Positions 35,519-44,125 of a stretch of DNA of 64,000 bases are shown here, one piece after another. The DNA comes from Pseudonocardiaceae bacterium YIM PH 21723 (lineage in GTDB: Bacteria > Actinomycetota > Actinomycetes > Mycobacteriales > Pseudonocardiaceae): assembly GCA_003600225.1 (NCBI GenBank), contig QZFT01000039.1, positions 21,105-85,104 on the forward strand. Direction: 5' to 3'. The notes beneath the pieces were generated by a model. That model did no database searches, was not told where the DNA came from, and worked only from the letters and a program-made list of their open reading frames with translations. Position 1 is the first letter of the stretch. The number at the start of each line of letters is the position of its first letter. The position numbers were made by a program, and so were the translations under genes.

Positions 35519-36716
35519 GGTGCGATCGTACGAGGCCCGCCGGAGCCGGGATCCGGGTCGTGGCCAGCACAGCGAGCGCCAGTGCGAGGAGCCCTGCACC
35601 GATCGCGACACCGACCCCGCCGCGGGCGCCGAGCTGGTCGATGAACCGTCCGGCGAGCGCGGCGCCGAGCGCGACACCGACGGCCAGACCGGTGATCGCC
35701 CAGGTCATCCCCTCGGTGAGCTGGGCGGCGGGCACGGACTGCTCGATCAAGCGCATCACCACGATCATCGTCGGCGCGAAGAACAGCCCGCTGACGAACA
35801 TGGTGATCGCCAACAAGGCGATGCCGTTCACCAGGAGCAGCGGCAACGTGGTCACCGCGGTGCCCGCGACGGTCAGCACCAGTAGCCGACGGAGGGACAG
35901 CCCCGATTTCCAGGCCCCGAACGCCAGGCCACCGACCGCCGATCCGGCGGCGTACAGGGACAGCACGATCCCGGCCGCGGCGGGCGTGTTCCGCTGCGTC
36001 GCGAAGGCCACGCTGACCACGTCGATCGTGCCCACGATGGTTCCGCCGGCCACCAGGAGCAGGACGAACAGGGGCATCACCCCGCCGGTCAGAACCGATC
36101 CGCCCGCGCCTGTCTGTCGCGGTTGGACCATGGGCTCGGTATCACGCTGCGCGGCGAACAACACCACGCCGACAAGCAGCAGCACACCCGCGATGAGCGG
36201 TCCGGCCTGCGGGAACAACACGGTGCTGAGCGCGACGGAGAGCGCGGGCCCGATCACGAAGCTGAGTTCGTCCACAACGGACTCGAAGGAGAACGCGGTA
36301 TCCAGCCGGTCGGGTTCCCGGTACAGCCCGGCCCACCGGGCACGGCCCATGGCGGAGATGTTCGGCAGGAAACCGGCGAGGGCCGCGAAGACGAAGTATG
36401 TCCATAGTGGACCGTCCAGCCAGACACTCAGCAGCAACGCGCCCAGCGCCGCCACGGAGACCCCCATGGCGGGCACGAGAACCCGGCCCTGCCCCCGGCG
36501 GTCCACGACCCGGGAGACCTGCGGCCCGAGCAGGGCCAGCGAGACGGTGAAGGTGGCGGACACCGCGCCGGCCACTGCGTATCCACCCTGTACTTGCGCG
36601 AGCATCGTCAGGATGCCGATCCCGATCATGGACAACGGCACCCGGGCGATGAATCCGGCGAGCGTGAACGCCAGCGCCCCAGGCGCGGCGAACAGCTCCC
36701 GATAAGCCTTGAACAC
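35508..36716 (-). CDS. MFS transporter (efflux type)
   Basis: This 402-residue protein has 12 membrane helices. It begins YRELFAAPGALAFTLAGFIARVPLSM, and the helix 2-3 loop reads VSRVVDRRGQGRVLVPAM. It resembles actinomycete multidrug-type MFS exporters. The GTG at 36716 is chosen because GGGAGG lies 6 bases ahead; longer frames extend through the probable operator. It is transcribed with the TetR gene that overlaps its 3' end, the usual plan of an exporter controlled by its own repressor. The substrate is unknown. Confidence 0.88.
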   Translation of the reverse strand: MFKAYRELFAAPGALAFTLAGFIARVPLSMIGIGILTMLAQVQGGYAVAGAVSATFTVSLALLGPQVSRVVDRRGQGRVLVPAMGVSVAALGALLLSVWLDGPLWTYFVFAALAGFLPNISAMGRARWAGLYREPDRLDTAFSFESVVDELSFVIGPALSVALSTVLFPQAGPLIAGVLLLVGVVLFAAQRDTEPMVQPRQTGAGGSVLTGGVMPLFVLLLVAGGTIVGTIDVVSVAFATQRNTPAAAGIVLSLYAAGSAVGGLAFGAWKSGLSLRRLLVLTVAGTAVTTLPLLLVNGIALLAITMFVSGLFFAPTMIVVMRLIEQSVPAAQLTEGMTWAITGLAVGVALGAALAGRFIDQLGARGGVGVAIGAGLLALALAVLATTRIPAPAGLVRSHRGE

Positions 36717-36739
36717 CAAACCCTCCCACGTCAGAAACT

Positions 36740-36754
36740 TGAACGATCGTTTCA
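36740..36754. promoter_or_regulatory. palindromic operator before the MFS-tetR operon
   Basis: The core AACGATCGTT (36742-36751) is a perfect palindrome, extended to TGAACGATCGTTTCA with one mismatched pair. It lies 24 bases upstream of the MFS start. Placement and form suit a TetR-family dimer. Confidence 0.6.
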
Positions 36755-37038
36755 CTTTCCAACGCGGCACTCTCTCTGGTTATGCCCGATGCGTCCCAAC
36801 CCACCCCGATCAGCCGATTCCACCGATTTCCACCCACCCCAGCGACCGACCCACTCCCAGCTCCACACGCTCAGTCGCCCAACCGACCGGCCTCTCACCC
36901 CTCACGACAACGCGCCCACCCAGGAGACCCTCGATGCTCACTGTCGGCCAGCACCCGCCGGCAACCCGATTTCCACTGGTCACCGCCCACTGCTAAGAAC
37001 GAGGCCTGCCGCCTGAACCCGATCACTTTGGAGCAGTC
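36755..37038. other. pyrimidine-rich gap upstream of the small secreted protein gene
   Basis: About 280 bases without a convincing gene. The + strand is rich in C and short CCACC/CCGATT blocks and could be a long unstructured leader of the small secreted protein gene. No clear terminator or further palindrome is seen. Confidence 0.4.
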
Positions 37039-37329
37039 ATGAACAAGCGCGCCGCAGCCCTGGCCGTCCTGGCCACCGGTGCGAGCCTGATGGGTCTGGC
37101 CGGCAACGCCTCCGCCGACGACATCCACGCGGGTGGCACGGACAACACCAGCCTTCTCGGGCCTGTCATGGTGCCGGTCCACGCCCCTGGCGTCGCGGGC
37201 AACGCGGCTCAGAACGTCCCGGTCACGCTCTGCCACACGAACCTGCCGATCCTCGGCGTCGGCCTGCCCGCCAACAACACCGGCGGCTGCAGCACGTCCA
37301 TCACCAACGGCAACACCTTCAACGACTAA
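37039..37329 (+). CDS. small secreted protein, remotely chaplin-like
   Basis: This 96-residue protein has a signal peptide (KRAAALAVLATGASLMGLAGNASA). The mature ~69 residues are rich in Gly, Val and Asn, with MVPVHAPGVAGNAAQNVPVTLC and NLPILGVGLPANNTGGC holding two cysteines. The composition, small size and PVHxP...NVPV...C pattern recall chaplins, the surface-active proteins of aerial hyphae, but the spacing differs and the match is weak. It is probably exported as a free protein. GGAGCA precedes the ATG. Confidence 0.7.
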   Translation: MNKRAAALAVLATGASLMGLAGNASADDIHAGGTDNTSLLGPVMVPVHAPGVAGNAAQNVPVTLCHTNLPILGVGLPANNTGGCSTSITNGNTFND

Positions 37330-37347
37330 CACTTTCGGGTGAGTACT

Positions 37348-37433
37348 CCGCTGACCTGACCGGAAACGCTGTTACGGCCCCTCTGCTTCATTGCAAGCAG
37401 CCCCCGCCGAAGCGCCGAAGGGCAGGTCAGCGG
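37348..37433 (+). promoter_or_regulatory. structured leader that can mask a ribosome site
   Basis: CCGCTGACCTG (37348-37358) and CAGGTCAGCGG (37423-37433) are perfectly complementary over 11 bases and flank 64 bases that contain a smaller CTGCTT/AAGCAG hairpin. The 3' arm covers the region just before the ATG at 37435. It could regulate translation, or be a split operator. Confidence 0.45.
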
Positions 37434-37434
37434 C

Positions 37435-37881
37435 ATGACTCTGTGGTACGTAGCGAATCTGGGAGATCAGGCGATCCATCTCGGTGACAGCACCGGATGC
37501 GACGACCTGGTGTGCGCGGCATGCGTGCCCCACCTGTTCCGCCCCCTGGCCCGGTTGACCGGCCACCCACCGCGCCTGGACCGGGTGTGCCCGCAGTGCC
37601 TGAATCTCCCGGCCACGGCCATCACCCACACCCGCCGCCCAAGCGAGCTGGAACAACGCCAGCGGGTCCGGGACCTCGTCGCCATCGGCAGGCCGCTACC
37701 CGGCTTCGAACCGGTCTGCCGGCTGGTCCGCGTCCGCCCCCGCCGCCCCCAGCGCCGGGGCGTAGTGCCCGGACCGTCCACTGTGGTCTATCCGCTCAAC
37801 GCCAGCCTGCCCGGACGGTTCGATGCGCACGCACCCGTCGCCCGTCGCACCCCGGATCTGACCCTCTGGATGTCCACCTGA
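37435..37881 (+). CDS. hypothetical protein with zinc-binding-like cysteines
   Basis: This 148-residue protein is not recognised. The N-terminal half has CDDLVCAACVPHLF and VCPQCLNL, whose CxxC pairs could bind zinc. The C-terminal half is Arg/Pro-rich (RVRPRRPQRRGVVPG). No signal peptide or membrane helix is seen. Its start lies at the end of an 11-bp inverted repeat that may control translation. Composition fits its neighbours, and it is probably a real gene of actinomycete-specific type. Confidence 0.6.
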   Translation: MTLWYVANLGDQAIHLGDSTGCDDLVCAACVPHLFRPLARLTGHPPRLDRVCPQCLNLPATAITHTRRPSELEQRQRVRDLVAIGRPLPGFEPVCRLVRVRPRRPQRRGVVPGPSTVVYPLNASLPGRFDAHAPVARRTPDLTLWMST

Positions 37882-37891
37882 CATCGAGCGC

Positions 37892-37922
37892 TTGACCTCC
37901 AGCGCGCTGGAGGTACCAGGAT
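37892..37922 (+). promoter_or_regulatory. MerR-type promoter with 19-bp spacer and 18-bp palindrome
   Basis: TTGACC (-35, 37892-37897) and CAGGAT (-10, 37917-37922) are separated by 19 bases. The spacer and -35 edge are filled by the perfect palindrome CCTCCAGCGCGCTGGAGG (37896-37913). This is the classic design activated by MerR-family proteins, and the half-site is one base from the SoxR box half-site. The predicted transcript start coincides with the ATG at 37930, so the mRNA would be leaderless. Confidence 0.75.
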
Positions 37923-37929
37923 CGGGACC

Positions 37930-38364
37930 ATGACTCAGGGACGGCCCGTGTTCGGGGATATATCGGTGGATCACACCGCGGACATCGCGCGGATCACGGA
38001 GATCATCGCGGAGGCTCAGCGGGCGATGAACTCCAACGACGCCGAACTGCTCGTCCGCCGGTTCGCCGCGAACGGCAGTTCGGTGGGCGCGCCGGGGAAA
38101 TTGGTCACCGGGTACGCGGCCATGCTGGCGTCGGCGAAGGCGGCCTTCGGCGGATTCCTGGGCGACCGCTACGCGCGATACGAGCCCATCGAGATCAGCT
38201 TCCTGCGTCCCGATGTGGCGTTGGCGCGCAAGCATGCGTTCGAGGCCACTGTGGACGGTGTCGCGGTGACGGATCAGCCGGCGATGATCGGGTTGTACGT
38301 GCTGGTGAAGGAGGGCGGGGAGTGGTGGATCGCCACTCGGCAGAACACCCTCATTCCCGAGTGA
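37930..38364 (+). CDS. NTF2-like (SnoaL/DUF4440 type) protein
   Basis: This 144-residue single NTF2-like domain has ITEIIAEAQRAMNSNDAELLVRRFA forming the first helix of the cone, then strands YEPIEISFLRPDVALARKHAF and AMIGLYVLVKEGGEWWIATRQNT. It is close to the SgcJ/EcaC-type stress-linked subgroup. It may bind or turn over a small hydrophobic molecule, but no catalytic residues can be named. It is driven by a MerR-type promoter, so it is expected to be induced by an electrophile, oxidant or metal. A strong terminator follows. Confidence 0.85.
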   Translation: MTQGRPVFGDISVDHTADIARITEIIAEAQRAMNSNDAELLVRRFAANGSSVGAPGKLVTGYAAMLASAKAAFGGFLGDRYARYEPIEISFLRPDVALARKHAFEATVDGVAVTDQPAMIGLYVLVKEGGEWWIATRQNTLIPE

Positions 38365-38384
38365 TCACGCGGGCGTGAGCCACC

Positions 38385-38418
38385 GCCCATTCCGGGCTCT
38401 GGGGGTCCCGGAATGGGC
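38385..38418. terminator. bidirectional terminator
   Basis: The arms GCCCATTCCGGG (38385-38396) and CCCGGAATGGGC (38407-38418) pair perfectly around a 10-base loop. It lies between the NTF2-like gene and the convergent parC gene. Confidence 0.8.
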
Positions 38419-38429
38419 AGTGGTCGCGA

Positions 38430-40913
38430 TCAGTCGCGCTCGACCAGGTGGCCGACGACCTCGGGGCCGGGATGTGCGTGCCCGGATCCGTCGCGGCGCT
38501 GGTCGATCTCGGGGAGTTCGACGGCGGTCCCGCTCTGGGTGGCGCCCGCGGGGCGGGAACCGATCCAGGCGAGGGCCAGCTGGGTCTCGCCCTTGAGGAA
38601 CCGATGGGTGCGCACACCGCCGGTGGCGCGACCCTTGGCGGGGTAGAGCGTGAATGGGGTGACCTTGACGCTCTGCCCGGTAGAGGTGACCACCATCGGC
38701 TCACCGTGGTCGGTGTCATCGGTGCGGATGGCGCCGAAGAACACCACATTCTGCTCCGCGGCCAGGTTGATGCCCGCCATGCCGCCGCCCTTGAGGCCCT
38801 GCGGCCGGACCAGCGACGCGGAGAAGCGCAGCAGCGAGGAATCCGAGGAGACGAAGGCCAGGGTCTCGTTGCCGTCGGTGAGCCAGACGGCGCCGATCAC
38901 CTGGTCGCCGTCCTTGAGGCCGATGACCTCGAACTCGTCCGAGCGGACCGGCCATTCGGGGGCGCAGATCTTCACCTGGCCATGGCGGGTTCCCAGTGCC
39001 AGGCCGGGCGATCCTTCGGTGGCCACCAGCGGGGCGATGCCGATCACCCGCTCGCCGGCTTCCAGCGGGACCAGTTCGCTGGCGGCCATACCGCCGGCCA
39101 GGGAGACCGTGCCGGTCTGGTCCGGGAGTACCGGCAGCGGCAACACGTCGGTCTTGAACGCGCGGCCGGTGTTGGTGATCAGCAGGACCTGGCCGCGCGC
39201 TGTCGAGTGCACGGTGGCCGCGATCGCGTCGTGTTTGCTGCGACCGGCTTTCCGGCGGGCCTCGGTGGATTCCTCGGACTCCGCGGCGGTCCTGGCGACC
39301 AGGCCGGTGGCCGAGAGCAGCACCTGACACGGGTCGTCGGCGACTTCGAGGGGACCGGCCGGCTGGGAGGCGGCGAGGACCTCCTTGAGGTCACCGTCGA
39401 TCAGCGTGGTGCGGCGCGGGGTGGCCAGATCTTTGGCCACTGTGGACAGTTCGGTGGAGACCAGCTTCTTGAGGACCGAGTCGTTCTCCAGGATCTCGGT
39501 GAGCTCGTCGATCTCCTTGCGCAGCTTGTCCTGCTCGTCGCCGAGTTCGATCCGGTCGTACTTGGTCAGCCTCCGCAGTGGAGTGTCCAAAATGTACGTT
39601 GCCTGGATCTCCGAGAGCTCGAATTCGCTCATCAGGCCGTCCTTGGCGGCCTGGGCGTTGTCGCTCTCCCGGATCAGCCGGATGACCTTGTCGATGTTCA
39701 GCAGGGCCTTGAGCAGACCCTCGACCAGGTGCAGTCGCTCGGCACGCTTGCGGCGGCGGAACTCGGTCCGGCGGGTCACGACCTCGTAGCGGTGCTTCAG
39801 GAATACTTCCAGCAGCGCCTTGAGACCCAGGGTCTGCGGCTGGCCGTTCACGAGCACCAGGTTGTTGATGCCGAACGACTGCTCCATCGGGGTCAGCCGG
39901 TACAGGTCCGCGAGCAGTGCCTGCGGATTCACGCCGACCTTGCACTCGATGACCAGGCGGGTGCCGTTCTCCCGGTCGGTGAGGTCCTTGACGTCCGCGA
40001 TTCCGGTGAGCCGCTTGGACTTGTTCACCTCGTCGGTGATCTTCTCGATGATCTTCTCGGGGCCGACGCCGTAAGGCAGCTCGACCACGTTGATCGCCTG
40101 GCGGCCGCGGCTGCCCTCGAGCAGGCCGATCTCCACCTTGGCCCGCATCCGCACGACGCCGCGACCGGTCTCGTAGGCCTTGCGCACCTCATCGAGGCCG
40201 AGCAGGGACCCCGCGGTGGGCAGGTCGGGACCGGGCACGAACTCCATCAGCTTGTCCAGCGAGGCGTCCGGATGGTTGATCAACCACCGCGCCGCGGCGA
40301 TGACCTCGCCGAGGTTGTGCGGGATCATGTTGGTCGCCATACCGACGGCGATGCCCGCCGTGCCGTTGACCAGCAGGTTCGGGAACGCCGCCGGCAGCAC
40401 CGACGGCTCGGTGAGCGAGCCGTCGTAGTTGGGGCGGAAGTCGACGGTGTCCTCGCCGAGCTCACCGACCAGCAGCATCGCGGCCTGCGACATGCGCGCT
40501 TCGGTGTACCGGGAGGCCGCCGGGCCGTCATCCGGGGAACCGAAGTTGCCGTGCCCGTCGATCAGCGGCGTGTTCAGCGAGAAGTCCTGCGCCAACCGCA
40601 CCATGGCGTCGTAGATCGCGCTGTCGCCGTGCGGGTGGTACTTGCCCATGCAGTCGCCGACCACACGCGAGGACTTCACGTAGGCCGAATTGGGCCGGTA
40701 CCCGTTCTCGCTCATGGAGAACAGGATTCGGCGGTGCACCGGCTTCAGACCGTCCCGGGCGTCGGGCAGCGCGCGGGAATGGATGACCGAGTAGGCGTAC
40801 TCCAGATAGGAGTCCTCCATCTCGGTCTTCAGCGGGTTCTCGAAGACGTTCGCGCCCGCCTGGTCGAAAGCGGCCGGATCGATCCGCGTCTTGGGGGCCT
40901 TGCTGCGTGCCAT
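38430..40913 (-). CDS. parC: type IIA topoisomerase subunit A (topoisomerase IV type)
   Basis: This 827-residue protein cuts and rejoins DNA through Y136 in PAASRYTEARM. It also shows the quinolone-region HPHGDSAIYDAMV, KYHPHGD and the breakage-domain end GIAVGMATNMIPHNLGEV. The C-terminal beta-pinwheel region lacks a recognisable GyrA box (QRRGGxG), and the gene is not next to dnaA/recF/gyrB, so the decatenating topoisomerase IV-like paralogue of actinomycetes is preferred over gyrase. It is cotranscribed with the B subunit gene (14-base gap). Confidence 0.88.
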   Translation of the reverse strand: MARSKAPKTRIDPAAFDQAGANVFENPLKTEMEDSYLEYAYSVIHSRALPDARDGLKPVHRRILFSMSENGYRPNSAYVKSSRVVGDCMGKYHPHGDSAIYDAMVRLAQDFSLNTPLIDGHGNFGSPDDGPAASRYTEARMSQAAMLLVGELGEDTVDFRPNYDGSLTEPSVLPAAFPNLLVNGTAGIAVGMATNMIPHNLGEVIAAARWLINHPDASLDKLMEFVPGPDLPTAGSLLGLDEVRKAYETGRGVVRMRAKVEIGLLEGSRGRQAINVVELPYGVGPEKIIEKITDEVNKSKRLTGIADVKDLTDRENGTRLVIECKVGVNPQALLADLYRLTPMEQSFGINNLVLVNGQPQTLGLKALLEVFLKHRYEVVTRRTEFRRRKRAERLHLVEGLLKALLNIDKVIRLIRESDNAQAAKDGLMSEFELSEIQATYILDTPLRRLTKYDRIELGDEQDKLRKEIDELTEILENDSVLKKLVSTELSTVAKDLATPRRTTLIDGDLKEVLAASQPAGPLEVADDPCQVLLSATGLVARTAAESEESTEARRKAGRSKHDAIAATVHSTARGQVLLITNTGRAFKTDVLPLPVLPDQTGTVSLAGGMAASELVPLEAGERVIGIAPLVATEGSPGLALGTRHGQVKICAPEWPVRSDEFEVIGLKDGDQVIGAVWLTDGNETLAFVSSDSSLLRFSASLVRPQGLKGGGMAGINLAAEQNVVFFGAIRTDDTDHGEPMVVTSTGQSVKVTPFTLYPAKGRATGGVRTHRFLKGETQLALAWIGSRPAGATQSGTAVELPEIDQRRDGSGHAHPGPEVVGHLVERD

Positions 40914-40927
40914 GTCTCCAGTGCCTT

Positions 40928-42979
40928 CTATGCGTCAATCGCGTCTTGGTCGACCCGGGAGGCGGATTCCACCAGCCAGTTACGGCGCGGCTCCACTTTC
41001 TCCCCCATCAACAGCTCCAGCGCGCCCTCGGCGGCTTCCACGTCATCCATGGTGATCCGCCGGACCGACCGGGTCGCCGGGTTCATCGTGGTGTCCCACA
41101 ACTCGTCCGCGTCCATCTCGCCAAGACCCTTGAACCGGGGCACCGGCTTCACGATCTGCTTGCCCGCCTTCTCCAGCCGGGCGACCGTGGTCTCCATCTC
41201 CTTCTGGGTGAAGGTGAAGATGGTCTCCGAGCCGCGGCCCTTGGTGACCACCTTGTGCAGCGGCGGCATCGCGGCGAACAATCGTCCGTCCTCGATGACC
41301 GGCCGCATGTACTTGGCGAACAAGGTGATCAGCAGCGTTCGGATGTGTGAACCGTCCACATCGGCGTCGGCCATCAGGATCACCCGGCCGTAGCGCATGG
41401 TGCTCAGGTCGAAGGTGCGGCCGCTGCCTGCGCCGAGTACCTGCACGATGGACGCGATCTCCGCGTTGCGCAGGGTGTCGGCCAGGTTGGCCTTCTGCAC
41501 GTTGAGGATCTTGCCGCGCAGCGGGAGCAGCGCCTGGTACTCGGAAACCCGTGCCATCCGGGCGGATCCGAGCGCGCTGTCACCCTCAACCAGGAACAGC
41601 TCGCTGCGCGAGATGCCGGTGCTGCGACAGTCCACCAGCTTCGGCGGCATGGCCGCGCCTTCGAGGGCGGTCTTGCGCCGGGCGGCGTCCTTCTGCTGCT
41701 TCTGGGTCAGTCGCACCCGGGCGGCGTCGACCACCTTCTGCAGCACGATCTTGGCCTCGGACTTGGTCTTCCGGTCCTCGGTCCACGCCTTCACGTGCTG
41801 TTCCACAATGGACTGGATCACCTTGGTGATACCCGCCGTGGACAGCTCGTCCTTGGTCTGCGAGGTGAACTGCGGCTCCGGGATCCGCACGTGGATCACC
41901 GCCGTCATGCCCTCGGACACGTCGTCCAGGGTGGGCGGATCCTCCTTGGGCTTGAGCAGGCCGCGGGTCTTGCCGATGGCGTCCTGCACCGCCTTCAGCA
42001 CCGCGCGGTCGAAGCCGCGCTTGTGCGTGCCGCCGTGCACGTTGCGGATGGTGTTGGTGAAGCACTCGACGGTGCGCTCGTAACCGGTTCCCCAGCGCAA
42101 CGCCACCTCGACCTCGGCCCGGCGCTCCACTTTGGACTGCATGACACCGTTGGCATCGGCGGCGTTCTCCCGGTAGACGCCCTCACCGGTGGCCATGATC
42201 GTCATGGACACCGGCTTGTCGCTGGCGGGGGCCAGGAAATCGACCATGTCCACCAGCCCCTTGGGGTAGTGGAAGGTCTCGTCGGCGATCTCGCCGCCGG
42301 TGCAGTCGCGCAGCACGTAGGTCAGGCCGGGCACCAGGAACGCGGTGTTGCGCAGCTTGGCGCGCACCAGATCCACGTTCAGCACGGCGCCGTTCTCGAA
42401 GTACCGGACGTCGTACCAGTACCGGATCGAGGTGCCGCTGGACTCGCCGCGCTTCATCTTGCCGACGATGTTCAGCCCGCTCTGCCGGGTGAACTTGGCC
42501 TTCGGGCCCGGACCGTCGAACACCCCGGAAACGCCGTGGGCGAAGGAGATCTGGTGCACCTTGCCGTCGCGCTTCACGGTGACGTCGAACCGCAGCGAGA
42601 GCGCGTTCACCGCTGAAGCGCCGACGCCGTGCAGCCCGCCGGAGGTCTTGTAACCGGAACCGCCGAACTTGCCACCCGCGTGCAGCCGGGTGAGCACTAG
42701 TTCCACACCGGACAACCCGGATTTGGAGTGCACATCGGTCGGAATGCCGCGGCCGTCGTCGTCCACCTGCACGCTGCCATCCGCGTGCAGCGTGACGATC
42801 ACCTTGCCCGCGTGGCCGGCGACTCCCTCATCGGTGGAGTTGTCGACGATCTCGGCGAACAGGTGGTTGATACCCCGGCTATCGGTGGACCCGATGTACA
42901 TGCCGGGGCGCTTGCGGACCGCCTCAAGACCCTCCAGATGGGTCAGGTCGTCGGCTCCGTAGAGGGCGTCAGCAGTCAT
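40928..42979 (-). CDS. parE: type IIA topoisomerase subunit B (topoisomerase IV type)
   Basis: This 683-residue GHKL ATPase subunit has EIVDNSTDEG (E43, N47, D50), DDGRGIPTDVH and GLHGVGASAVNALS. The TOPRIM domain holds LFLVEGDSALGSARM, LPLRGKILNVQKA and MADADVDGSHIRTLL, whose acidic residues bind magnesium, and the C-terminal RFKGLGEMDADELWDTTM contacts the A subunit. It powers strand passage in chromosome decatenation. It lies upstream of parC in one operon. The 150 bases upstream hold only the promoter; no regulator site was recognised. Confidence 0.9.
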   Translation of the reverse strand: MTADALYGADDLTHLEGLEAVRKRPGMYIGSTDSRGINHLFAEIVDNSTDEGVAGHAGKVIVTLHADGSVQVDDDGRGIPTDVHSKSGLSGVELVLTRLHAGGKFGGSGYKTSGGLHGVGASAVNALSLRFDVTVKRDGKVHQISFAHGVSGVFDGPGPKAKFTRQSGLNIVGKMKRGESSGTSIRYWYDVRYFENGAVLNVDLVRAKLRNTAFLVPGLTYVLRDCTGGEIADETFHYPKGLVDMVDFLAPASDKPVSMTIMATGEGVYRENAADANGVMQSKVERRAEVEVALRWGTGYERTVECFTNTIRNVHGGTHKRGFDRAVLKAVQDAIGKTRGLLKPKEDPPTLDDVSEGMTAVIHVRIPEPQFTSQTKDELSTAGITKVIQSIVEQHVKAWTEDRKTKSEAKIVLQKVVDAARVRLTQKQQKDAARRKTALEGAAMPPKLVDCRSTGISRSELFLVEGDSALGSARMARVSEYQALLPLRGKILNVQKANLADTLRNAEIASIVQVLGAGSGRTFDLSTMRYGRVILMADADVDGSHIRTLLITLFAKYMRPVIEDGRLFAAMPPLHKVVTKGRGSETIFTFTQKEMETTVARLEKAGKQIVKPVPRFKGLGEMDADELWDTTMNPATRSVRRITMDDVEAAEGALELLMGEKVEPRRNWLVESASRVDQDAIDA

Positions 42980-43131
42980 GGGTCGTCGTTCTCCAGGGAT
43001 TCACGGCGCGCGGCGAGGCACCCTGCCCCGACGGCTCGGTCGGCGACGAGCCTATATCGGCCGTCCGACAAACTGACGCGACACTCAGCAGCGGTGCCCG
43101 TCACCAACCTCGGGACGATACCGGAGAGCGA

Positions 43132-43800
43132 TCAGACACCCGACACCTGACGGATCCAGCCCCGATATGCGGAGACCGAGGTCGCGGTGGCGTAGGTCTC
43201 CCGGTCGCTGGCCGAGGTCACGCCGACCTGGACACCGTTGTACACCACCGGGCCACCGGAATCACCGCCTGCGACGGCGCCGTCGCCCGCGTTCAGCCGC
43301 AATCCGATACCCCCGGCGTAGTCCTGCGCCGGCCCGGCGTGGGTGGCGCTGGCGGCCTTCAGTTTCTGTGACTGGCAGTCCAGCTCGTTGGGGCACCGGG
43401 AGGTCGCGCCCCAGCCGTAGATGGTGACGCCGGCACCGTATTGTGGGGTGCTCTCGGCGAGCCGGGCGTAGGTGTTGCTGACCGAGCGGTCCAGCCTGAC
43501 CAGCGCGATGTCGGCTTCCTGGCTGAGTACGACCTGGGCGGGCTCGGCGTATCGGCCGCCGGTCGCGGAGGTGCTGCCGATGTAGAAGGTCATCGTGCCG
43601 CCGGTGGTGGCGCAGTGCTTGGCGGTGAGGATCCACTGTGGCGAGATGATCGTGGAGGTGCAGTATCCCCAGCCGTTGACGAACAGCCGGGCGGACGGTA
43701 AGTAGACGCCGCTACCACCGCCGATGATGTAGTCGGACGCGGAGGCGGGGGCGGCGGTCAGCAGAAGCGAGAACAGGGCGAGCGCGAGCGCGCGGAACAT
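43132..43800 (-). CDS. secreted trypsin-like serine protease
   Basis: This 222-residue protein has a signal peptide (ALALALFSLLLTAAPASA) and then mature IIGGGSGVYLPSARL, so there is little or no propeptide. The S1 triad is visible: His in WILTAKHCAT, Asp in EADIALVRLD and Ser in AGGDSGGPVV. Four cysteines could form two disulfides. It is an exported endopeptidase. The residue six before the active Ser lies in LNAGDGAVAGGDSGG, so trypsin-like Arg/Lys preference is not assured. No operon partner. Confidence 0.9.
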   Translation of the reverse strand: MFRALALALFSLLLTAAPASASDYIIGGGSGVYLPSARLFVNGWGYCTSTIISPQWILTAKHCATTGGTMTFYIGSTSATGGRYAEPAQVVLSQEADIALVRLDRSVSNTYARLAESTPQYGAGVTIYGWGATSRCPNELDCQSQKLKAASATHAGPAQDYAGGIGLRLNAGDGAVAGGDSGGPVVYNGVQVGVTSASDRETYATATSVSAYRGWIRQVSGV

Positions 43801-44125
43801 GGGATCAACCTCATGGCAGGGAATGGTGCAGTACCTTCCTACCTACGGAAAATCCCTGCGCACAGCCGTGTTTTCCCGCCTATGGCAATAGGTTTCGTGT
43901 CCCCGTATCGCGAGGCGACCCGCCTGTTATCCGCCTCGGGCTGGGTTACCCGGCCGGACGGCGCAGCGCGAGGGACTCATCACAGCGGTAACGACTCCCA
44001 ATCGTGACCCCATGCGGCGCTGCCCCGGCATCGGGCCGGGGCAGCGCCGAAAGACTGAGGGCCGGGTGTCGACACGGCCTGAGTCCACGGATCCGGCGAA
44101 ACGCCGGGTACTGCTCAGTTCTGGA
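43801..44125. other. gap between protease and hesB-like genes
   Basis: About 325 bases without a convincing gene. The left part should carry the protease promoter on the minus strand; the right part contains the terminator of the hesB-like gene at 44016-44048. Confidence 0.5.
44016..44048 (-). terminator. terminator after the hesB-like gene
   Basis: The arms GGCGCTGCCCCGGC (44016-44029) and GCCGGGGCAGCGCC (44035-44048) pair perfectly over 14 bases around a 5-base loop. It lies about 77 bases after the hesB-like stop on the minus strand. Confidence 0.7.

Noticed and set aside
38448..41393. Very long open frame antisense to the topoisomerase IV genes (also one antisense to xdhB at 6226-8895)
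   Set aside because: High-GC codon bias opens shadow frames; the sense proteins have full catalytic motifs.
38430..42979. Calling the topoisomerase genes gyrB-gyrA
   Set aside because: No GyrA box and no dnaA/recF context; topoisomerase IV-type is more likely, though not certain.
43813..44007. 64-codon frame between protease and hesB-like genes
   Set aside because: Composition unlike a protein and no ribosome site; region probably holds the protease promoter.
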